A stretch of DNA of 6,170 bases from Bacteroidia bacterium. GTDB lineage: Bacteria > Bacteroidota > Bacteroidia > NS11-12g > UBA955. The notes under the pieces are model-generated. The model was not told the origin of the DNA and did not search any database. It saw only the letters and a list, made by a program, of their open reading frames with translations. How positions within the stretch are numbered: the stretch's first letter is position 1; the number at the start of each line of letters is the position of its first letter. Of this stretch, positions 1-4,818 are shown one piece after another. Both the position numbers and the translations under genes were made by a program. The DNA lies in contig JADLHV010000144.1 of NCBI GenBank assembly GCA_020848595.1, positions 1 to 6,170 on the forward strand, written 5' to 3'.

Positions 1-2008
1 AAATAACACATTTATCTCTGAAGGTGCATTTAGTAATCGCTTGTTTTATGGAGATGGAAGTCCTTTTCAAGATGTATTAAACGGTTCTAAAAAATATACT
101 AAAGATAGTACTTACCTAGTAAGAGTTATTTCTTATAGTGATAAAAATTGTACAGATACAGCATCTCGCACAGTAACTGTTTTCCCAAAAGCTAAAACGG
201 CTTTCAATATCGATAATATTCAAAAGTGTTTATTAGGCAATTCGTTTAATTTCAATTCGACAACAACATTAAAATATGGCACATTTGTAACTAATTGGCA
301 ATTTGGAGACGGAAGTATTCTAAATAACAGTGCAAGTGCTTCACATTCTTATCTCAATGTTCAACAATACAATGTCAAACTCATTAGTCAGACAAATGAA
401 GGTTGTATGGATACCTTGACTAAACAAGTGAGAACGCTTCCTATGCCAGTAGCTGATTTTACCTTCAATTACAATAAGAGCTGTATAAAAGGCAATGATT
501 TTCAATTTAATTCTACAACGGTAGTTAGTAATGGTACACCAATGAGTCATAATTGGTATTTTGGAGATGGTGATTCTGCTATCAATACAACTTTTACAAC
601 TAATACTTATGCTAATCCAGGGCAATATACTGTTCGTATGATTAGTTCTACAAATATTGGTTTATGTAAAGACACAATTGATAAGGTTATGGATGTTTTT
701 CCAATGCCTATTGCTTCATTCTCTATTGATGATAATAGACAATGTTTCCAAGGTAATAATTTCAATTTCTCTAATTCTTCTAATATTAGTACGGGTACAA
801 TCGACCAAAATGATTGGACATTTGGAGATGGTAGTACTTCATTAAATATATCGCCATCAAAATCTTATATAAAGGTAGATTCATTTTGGGTACGTTTAAA
901 AGTTACTTCTGATAACGGATGTACAGATACTATTCGTCAAAGAGTATGGGTAGATCCAATGCCTGTTTCTAAATTCACTGTTGGACCATTGCTTGCACGC
1001 TGTTTAATTGGAAACGTATTCAAAATTAGTAACAAAGCTACAATTGGTAACGGTGGTGCGATAAGTCAATATTCCTATTATTACGATTTTGATAATTACC
1101 CAAATTCAGATTCCTCTAATTTAGCCTCTCCTCCAGATTATTCTTATACAAATAATGGAGATTATAACATTGTTCAAAAAACCATTACTAATAGAGGTTG
1201 TTGGGATACTTCAATGGTAAAAGTAACAGTTAACGCTAATCCTGATTTATCTTTTTACATAGATTCTGTTTGTTTTAGAGACTCCTCTTATTTTATTAAT
1301 ACGAGTGTTATCACTGATTCTATTACGTATTGGAAATGGATTTTTGGAGATGGACGTGTTTCAACTTTAAAATCGCCAACACATAGATACCGAAATGTTG
1401 GAAATTATGATGTAAAACTTATTGCTGGAACTAAATTTAACTGTATTGATACCTTAGAAATATTAAGTGCAGCTAAAGTTAATCCAATACCGAAAGCTGG
1501 GTTCTATTTTGTTAAAGAAAGGTCTTGGGAAAACGAAGTAGATATTCAATATTATGATACTTCTGTTGGTGCAACCAAATGGAGTTGGAATTTTTCTCAG
1601 ATGGGTAATTCTACCGATCAGAATCCAAAACTGTTTTATGTAGATACTTTAACTCAAGTTACATCATTAGTAGCAATCAATGATTTTGGTTGTACCGACA
1701 CTATTACTAAAGTGTTATTTATAGCACCAGATGTTATCTATTACATGGCAAGTGCCTTCACTCCAAATGATGACAATATCAATGAAACATTTAAGCCGGT
1801 TGGTTTAGCTTTCGCGGTCGATTATAAATTCATTATCTTGAATCGTTGGGGCGATATTCTATTCCAAACAGATAATCCTCAATTGGGTTGGAATGGTCTT
1901 TATATGAATGAGCTTGTAGAACAAGGACTTTATTTTTACAGATTAGAGTTTGTTGGTGCCGATGAGCTTAGACATGAAGAAAAAGGCAGTGTGATGATTC
2001 TAAGATAG
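1..2008 (+). CDS. T9SS type B surface protein with tandem PKD-like repeats (5' end outside window)
   Basis: This is a large secreted, probably adhesive or structural surface protein, exported through the outer membrane by the type IX secretion system. The frame is open from nt 2 (first codons NNTFISEGAF) to TAG at 2006-2008. The TTG at 41 is therefore not a start: it falls inside a PKD repeat, just before a FYGDG motif at 44-58, and the true start lies upstream of the window. The visible 668 residues hold the end of one PKD-like repeat, six further repeats of about 80-93 residues (194-1732), and a C-terminal sorting domain (1733-2005). Four of the six full repeats carry the PKD hallmark W-x-F-G-D-G or a close form; the fifth and seventh have lost it. 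Most repeats have one Cys near the start and one in a G/N-C-x-D-T motif near the end. Two secreted-protein genes follow at 3 and 12 nt, suggesting an operon. Family and export route are secure; the ligand is unknown. Confidence 0.93.
   Translation, partial: NNTFISEGAFSNRLFYGDGSPFQDVLNGSKKYTKDSTYLVRVISYSDKNCTDTASRTVTVFPKAKTAFNIDNIQKCLLGNSFNFNSTTTLKYGTFVTNWQFGDGSILNNSASASHSYLNVQQYNVKLISQTNEGCMDTLTKQVRTLPMPVADFTFNYNKSCIKGNDFQFNSTTVVSNGTPMSHNWYFGDGDSAINTTFTTNTYANPGQYTVRMISSTNIGLCKDTIDKVMDVFPMPIASFSIDDNRQCFQGNNFNFSNSSNISTGTIDQNDWTFGDGSTSLNISPSKSYIKVDSFWVRLKVTSDNGCTDTIRQRVWVDPMPVSKFTVGPLLARCLIGNVFKISNKATIGNGGAISQYSYYYDFDNYPNSDSSNLASPPDYSYTNNGDYNIVQKTITNRGCWDTSMVKVTVNANPDLSFYIDSVCFRDSSYFINTSVITDSITYWKWIFGDGRVSTLKSPTHRYRNVGNYDVKLIAGTKFNCIDTLEILSAAKVNPIPKAGFYFVKERSWENEVDIQYYDTSVGATKWSWNFSQMGNSTDQNPKLFYVDTLTQVTSLVAINDFGCTDTITKVLFIAPDVIYYMASAFTPNDDNINETFKPVGLAFAVDYKFIILNRWGDILFQTDNPQLGWNGLYMNELVEQGLYFYRLEFVGADELRHEEKGSVMILR
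194..1732 (+). repeat. Six tandem PKD-like repeats within the surface protein
   Basis: Approximate units are 194-451, 452-712, 713-967, 968-1246, 1247-1495 and 1496-1732; the tail of another unit precedes them at 1-193. Most units are delimited by P-M-P or a similar Pro-rich joint. The Phe-Gly-Asp codons of the PKD motif start at 302, 560, 821 and 1343, with the matching Tyr-Gly-Asp at 47. Spacings are 255, 258, 261 and 522 nt, the last being two units. The unit at 968-1246 has YYYDFDNY where W-x-F-G-D-G is expected, and the unit at 1496-1732 has WSWNFSQM. Unit boundaries are my estimate from the protein pattern. The repeats have diverged at DNA level, so this is an old protein-level duplication, not a recent DNA expansion. 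Confidence 0.88.
1733..2005 (+). other. T9SS type B C-terminal sorting domain (gliding-motility-associated C-terminal domain)
   Basis: The last 91 residues match the family pattern known as TIGR04131 (named from memory): AFTPNDDNINETFKP, then the I-x-N-R-W-G-D core, then GWNGLY, then a G-L-Y-F-Y-R strand, ending S-V-M-I-L-R with Arg as the final residue. In characterised Bacteroidota this domain directs proteins through the T9SS translocon in the outer membrane. It ends exactly at the stop codon, as expected for a terminal signal, so the 3' end of the gene is intact. Confidence 0.94.
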
Positions 2009-2011
2009 ATC

Positions 2012-2626
2012 ATGTGGGCAAATCGATTGCTTTTTTGCCTGCTGTTCTCTTTTATAAATCTTCCTTGTTTTGGTATTTCTGTACCTCCCTCAAAGCCATT
2101 ATATTCGATTGTATGGAAATGGTTAGGTGGTAAAAGTGATAGCGCTTATTATTTCAATACTACCACGCACCCTCATTTAATTCATAATCTTAAAGATGCC
2201 TACCAAATCAGAAGGGCAAGAGAATTTTGGTACGATAAGAACTTAGACTCTTTCAATCAAGGCAAACAAAATTGGTTAGCTGTCACAGGATTTCTTGGAC
2301 GCTATCAAACTTTAAAAGGAGTTTATCGGTCGGGGTTTGATATGGTGGAACAAACTTTAGGCGGATTTACTGTCCATGTTCATCCTATAGGAAAAGATAC
2401 GATTGAATTTAAAGTGCATGATATCAAGTCGAGGTGGTCGCTTTTTTTGCATCTACCATTTGTTAAAAACGTTCCTTTTGATTCAAATTTAAAAACACAG
2501 CGCAATATGACCGATTGTCATTGGTTTATCTCATGGAGAGAATGTGTATCAACTGCGTATTTTTATCAAAGGCATTTTAATAAGATGCACTTTAAAAGGC
2601 GACAATTTACTGGGCATCATTTTTGA
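2012..2626 (+). CDS. Secreted protein of unknown function, 204 residues
   Basis: I do not recognise this protein. The ATG is 3 nt past the stop of the PKD-repeat gene and 13 nt of spacer-plus-start separate the next gene, so translation is probably coupled to the upstream gene. No Shine-Dalgarno sequence is visible. Residues 1-21 look like a Sec signal peptide: N4-R5, then a hydrophobic stretch LLFCLLFSFINL, then a plausible cut after Cys-Phe-Gly21. Cys19 is not in a proper lipobox (the residues before it are N-L-P), so a lipoprotein is unlikely. The mature part is rich in aromatic residues and His (12 His in all, including H-V-H at 122-124 and H-H at 202-203). It contains a probable beta-rich section around residues 100-150 (GGFTVHVHPIGKDTIEFKV), a Cys pair at 169 and 178, and a basic tail (residues 187-204). 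No catalytic motif or membrane helix beyond the signal is apparent. It probably acts in the periplasm or at the outer membrane; any link to the upstream surface protein is inferred from position alone. Confidence 0.85.
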   Translation: MWANRLLFCLLFSFINLPCFGISVPPSKPLYSIVWKWLGGKSDSAYYFNTTTHPHLIHNLKDAYQIRRAREFWYDKNLDSFNQGKQNWLAVTGFLGRYQTLKGVYRSGFDMVEQTLGGFTVHVHPIGKDTIEFKVHDIKSRWSLFLHLPFVKNVPFDSNLKTQRNMTDCHWFISWRECVSTAYFYQRHFNKMHFKRRQFTGHHF

Positions 2627-2638
2627 ATATACATTTTT

Positions 2639-3238
2639 ATGCAATTTTTTAAAACATCTTTAATTTGGAGTTTACTTTTAGTATCGATAAACATGGTCGC
2701 ACAAAATGGCCAAGATTTAGTTGTATTAGGTAATCAAGCGATGAACGAAGGGCGTTATCGTGATGCACAAATTAATTATGAAGCTGCAATCATTAAAGAT
2801 CCACAAAATGCAGAGATCTATACTTTGCTAGGTTTTAGTTTACATAAACAGAAATACTTCAGAAAGGCAGATTCAATTTATATGATTTCGTTAAATCTCG
2901 ATTCTTTAGCGAGTCGTGTTTATTGGTACAAAGGATTAAATCATATTGCTATGAAACAAGACACAGCTGCTATTGATAATTACAAACGATTTATAACATT
3001 AGAAAAGCCTAGAGGTGGTCGATTAACAGATGCCTATTTAGCAATAGGAAGAGCTTATGAACGCATTATGAAGCGCGAAGGATTACTTAGTTGGCAAATT
3101 GATGATATGATATACTATTACGAATTAGTAGAACAAACCGATCCTCAATTTAATGAAACGCCATTAATACAGAATTTTGTAGCACTCATAAAGAGCAAGC
3201 GACCTGCTAATCAAACGGGGCGTTGGAAGTTAGAATAA
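2639..3238 (+). CDS. Secreted tetratricopeptide-repeat (TPR) protein, 199 residues
   Basis: This is probably a periplasmic or outer-membrane-associated scaffold that binds other proteins through TPR helices. Residues 1-21 form a Sec signal peptide (K5, hydrophobic core LIWSLLLVSI, likely cut after Val-Ala21 before Gln22). TPR units fit at about 25-58 (G31-N-x-A-x-x-x-G-x-Y-x-x-A pattern, ending D54-P55), 59-92 and 93-126. A fourth helical pair spans 130-168 (AYLAIGRAYERI), with a longer inter-helix stretch and another D-P at 168-169. The ATG follows the previous stop by 12 AT-rich nt with no Shine-Dalgarno sequence, which is usual for this phylum. It is the last gene of the plus-strand group; the next gene, gltA, converges on it. 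Small secreted TPR proteins are often next to surface or envelope genes in Bacteroidota, but the partner here is unknown. The fold is confident; the role is not. Confidence 0.9.
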   Translation: MQFFKTSLIWSLLLVSINMVAQNGQDLVVLGNQAMNEGRYRDAQINYEAAIIKDPQNAEIYTLLGFSLHKQKYFRKADSIYMISLNLDSLASRVYWYKGLNHIAMKQDTAAIDNYKRFITLEKPRGGRLTDAYLAIGRAYERIMKREGLLSWQIDDMIYYYELVEQTDPQFNETPLIQNFVALIKSKRPANQTGRWKLE

Positions 3239-3242
3239 GATC

Positions 3243-3278
3243 AGTATTGGGGCAATAAAACTTTGGTTGACTAATACT
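3243..3278 (+). other. Imperfect hairpin just after the TPR gene; no U-tract
   Basis: AGTATTGG (3243-3250) can pair with CTAATACT (3271-3278) over 8 bp with one G-U pair, and CAA/TTG (3253-3255 with 3267-3269) may extend it across a small internal loop. It lies 4 nt after the stop codon of the plus-strand operon, so it could protect or define the 3' end of that mRNA. The stem is AT-rich and no run of T follows, so it is not a standard intrinsic terminator. It may be a chance pairing. Apart from this and the terminator below, the 139-nt intergenic gap shows nothing. Confidence 0.3.
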
Positions 3279-3328
3279 AAAGTAGCAGATAAAATTCTTT
3301 AATTATAATAATCTGAAAATTCGGAAAT

Positions 3329-3358
3329 AAAAAAAGGCTAGAATTTCTTCCAGCCTTT
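3329..3358 (-). terminator. Intrinsic terminator of gltA
   Basis: Read on the minus strand, AAAGGCTGGAA (3358-3348) pairs with TTCTAGCCTTT (3343-3333) over 11 positions including one G-U wobble, closing a GAAA tetraloop (GNRA type) at 3347-3344. A T-rich tail follows at once: TTTTTTT across 3335-3329, then further T after one A. It begins 20 nt past the gltA stop. On the plus strand the same wobble position becomes an A-C mismatch and the hairpin is followed by TTTAAAATATTTT, which is a poorer tail, so the element is mainly built for the minus strand. It could still weakly stop readthrough from the plus-strand operon. Confidence 0.88.
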
Positions 3359-3377
3359 AAAATATTTTGAAATAATA

Positions 3378-4682
3378 TTAGTGTCTTTCACCTCTGGGAA
3401 TAAAAGGGCGAGGAGTATGACCAGTATATATTTGTCTTGGGCGACCAATTGGTTGATTTTCGCTAATCATTTCTTGCCATTGAGCAATCCATCCTGGCAT
3501 TCTACCTAAAGCAAATAGCACAGTAAACATTTCAGTTGGGAAACCTATAGCTCTGTAAATAATTCCAGAGTAGAAATCAACATTTGGATACAATTTTCTT
3601 TCGATGAAGTAAGGGTCAGTTAAAGCAGACTCTTCAAGTTTTTTAGCAATGTCAAGAACAGGGTCATTGATTCCTAATCTATTTAAAACATCATCGCAAG
3701 TCTTTTTAATGATTTTCGCTCTAGGGTCAAAGTTTTTATAAACTCTATGACCGAAGCCCATCAATCTAAATGAATCATTTTTATCTTTAGCTTTATCCAC
3801 CCATTTCTGAACGTTACCACCATCGGCTTTAATAGACTCTAACATTTCTAAAACCTCTTGATTTGCACCACCATGCAGAGGGCCCCAAAGAGCAGCAACA
3901 CCAGCAGCAATTGTAGCATAAAGATTCGCATGAGAAGAGCCCACTAATCTAACAGTACTAGCAGAACAGTTTTGTTCATGGTCAGCATGGAGAATCAATA
4001 ATTTATTCATTGCATCAACCACAACTGGGTCATGTTGATAATCGCTATCACTCACATGTCTGAAAGTCATATTCAAGAAATTACTTACATAATCTAAGTT
4101 ATTACTTGGATAAACAACAGGATGACCTAGACGTTTCTTATAAATCATAGCACAAAGCGTTGGCATTTTAGCTAACAAACGCAACATTGTTCTATTTTTA
4201 GCATCTACACTCCTATTTGGATCTAAAGCTTTAGGGTAATAAGCAGACAAAGAAGAAATCATAGCAATAAGCTGCCCCATAGGATGCGAGCCAGTTGGGA
4301 ATGATTTAAAAATATTTTGTAAATCTTCGTTTACTAAAGTATGGTGACGGATAGAACTATCAAAGTCATCAAATTGGTCTTTATTTGGTAGCTCACCTTT
4401 AAGTAATAGATAAGCCACTTCTAAGAAATTAGCTTTTTCAGCAAGGTCTTCAATAGAATAACCTCTATGTCTCAAAACACCCAGCTCACCATCTAAGAAA
4501 GTGATATTACTTTTGGTGGCTCCAGTATTCTTATACCCTACATCGAGGGTTACATAACCAGTGGTATCTCTTAATTTGGAAATATCGATGGCTTTTTCAC
4601 CTTCGGATCCGATAATAACTGGAAACTCATAAGAATTTCCTTCAAGATTAATGGTACAATTTTGGGCTTTGATGTCAGGCAT
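3378..4682 (-). CDS. gltA: Citrate synthase, type II (hexameric family)
   Basis: Citrate synthase joins acetyl-CoA and oxaloacetate to form citrate, the entry step of the TCA cycle, in the cytoplasm. The 434-residue length and the extra N-terminal beta region (about residues 1-60) fit the type II, E. coli GltA-like group. Catalytic and substrate residues are all present: His232 in HADHEQN, His270 in GPLHGGAN, His312 in GFGHRVYK and Asp369 in NVDFYSG. Arg321, Arg394 and Arg414 fall where E. coli has Arg314, Arg387 and Arg407 (equivalences from memory). The ATG at 4682-4680 gives an N-terminus that aligns with GltA from its start and is the only sensible choice; the leader has no Shine-Dalgarno sequence. 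A likely promoter lies about 50 nt upstream and a strong terminator 20 nt downstream, so it seems to be a single-gene transcript. Asp212 occupies the place of E. coli Cys206, a residue tied to NADH control. The gene appears intact. Confidence 0.98.
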   Translation of the reverse strand: MPDIKAQNCTINLEGNSYEFPVIIGSEGEKAIDISKLRDTTGYVTLDVGYKNTGATKSNITFLDGELGVLRHRGYSIEDLAEKANFLEVAYLLLKGELPNKDQFDDFDSSIRHHTLVNEDLQNIFKSFPTGSHPMGQLIAMISSLSAYYPKALDPNRSVDAKNRTMLRLLAKMPTLCAMIYKKRLGHPVVYPSNNLDYVSNFLNMTFRHVSDSDYQHDPVVVDAMNKLLILHADHEQNCSASTVRLVGSSHANLYATIAAGVAALWGPLHGGANQEVLEMLESIKADGGNVQKWVDKAKDKNDSFRLMGFGHRVYKNFDPRAKIIKKTCDDVLNRLGINDPVLDIAKKLEESALTDPYFIERKLYPNVDFYSGIIYRAIGFPTEMFTVLFALGRMPGWIAQWQEMISENQPIGRPRQIYTGHTPRPFIPRGERH

Positions 4683-4697
4683 TTTACAGTAAAGAAT

Positions 4698-4722
4698 TTG
4701 AAAATTTAAATATTGAAAATTT
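4698..4722 (-). repeat. Short direct repeat in the gltA leader
   Basis: The 10-mer TTGAAAATTT (plus-strand reading) occurs at 4698-4707 and again at 4713-4722, 15 nt apart, between the proposed gltA start of transcription and its ATG. The outer ends of this leader (AAGAAATTT and AAATTCTT on the minus strand) could also pair with one bulged base. The region is very AT-rich, so both the repeat and the pairing may be chance. Confidence 0.35.
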
Positions 4723-4726
4723 CTTA

Positions 4727-4754
4727 GTTGCGAAGATATTATATCTTTGACAAC
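4727..4754. promoter_or_regulatory. Imperfect palindrome overlapping the gltA promoter; possible operator
   Basis: AAGATAT (4733-4739) and ATATCTT (4741-4747) are perfect inverted repeats around the single T at 4740. Outside them, GTTG (4727-4730) mirrors CAAC (4751-4754) across spacers of 2 and 3 nt. The palindrome covers the proposed -7 box and much of the spacer of the gltA promoter, so a dimeric regulator bound here would block polymerase. No regulator is encoded in the window. The symmetry is visible; the operator role is inference. Confidence 0.4.
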
Positions 4755-4760
4755 CTACAA
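4731..4760 (-). promoter_or_regulatory. Probable gltA promoter, Bacteroidota type
   Basis: Read on the minus strand, TTG at 4760-4758 is followed after 19 nt by TATCTTCG at 4738-4731. This matches the Bacteroidota housekeeping form (-33 TTG, about 19 nt, -7 TAnnTTTG) with one mismatch in the -7 box (C for the second-last T). Transcription would start near 4725, giving a leader of about 40 nt before the ATG at 4682. It is the best match in the 136-nt gap. The call rests on consensus and position only. Confidence 0.55.
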
Positions 4761-4770
4761 AATGACAAAT

Positions 4771-4794
4771 GAAAAAAAATGCCCTGACAAGCAT
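4771..4794 (-). terminator. Weak intrinsic terminator of the Ig/PKD-like surface-protein gene
   Basis: Read on the minus strand, ATGCTT (4794-4789) can pair with GGGCAT (4784-4779) around a GTCA loop, with two of the six pairs being G-U, and a run of eight T follows across 4779-4772. It starts 25 nt after the stop of the surface-protein gene and lies upstream of the gltA promoter, where a terminator would separate the two units. The stem is short, so termination may be partial. Confidence 0.5.
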
Positions 4795-4818
4795 CAATTT
4801 TTCAAATTCAAAAATTAA

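Noticed and set aside
341..625. Open minus-strand frame of 94 codons inside the PKD-repeat gene
   Set aside because: It lies antisense to strongly supported repeat coding sequence, and its protein is Ser/Ile/Cys-rich text with no domain or signal, typical of a shadow frame in AT-rich repeats.
657..845. Open plus-strand frame of 62 codons in another frame of the PKD-repeat gene
   Set aside because: It overlaps two PKD repeats in the proper frame and shows no start context or recognisable protein features.
194..1495. Regular spacing of about 260 nt as a possible non-coding or CRISPR-like array
   Set aside because: The period is set by the PKD protein module: it is a multiple of three, changes are mostly compatible with the protein motif, and no identical short repeats with unique spacers occur.
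3243..3278. Hairpin after the TPR gene as an intrinsic terminator
   Set aside because: The stem is AT-rich with an internal loop, and the bases after it (AAAGTAGCAG) contain no T-run. I kept it only as a low-confidence structure.
4742..4749. Exact TAnnTTTG (-7 box) on the plus strand
   Set aside because: No TTG lies about 19 nt upstream (the nearest are 11 and 26 nt away), and a transcript from it would run antisense into the surface-protein gene. It is better explained as the mirror arm of the palindrome.
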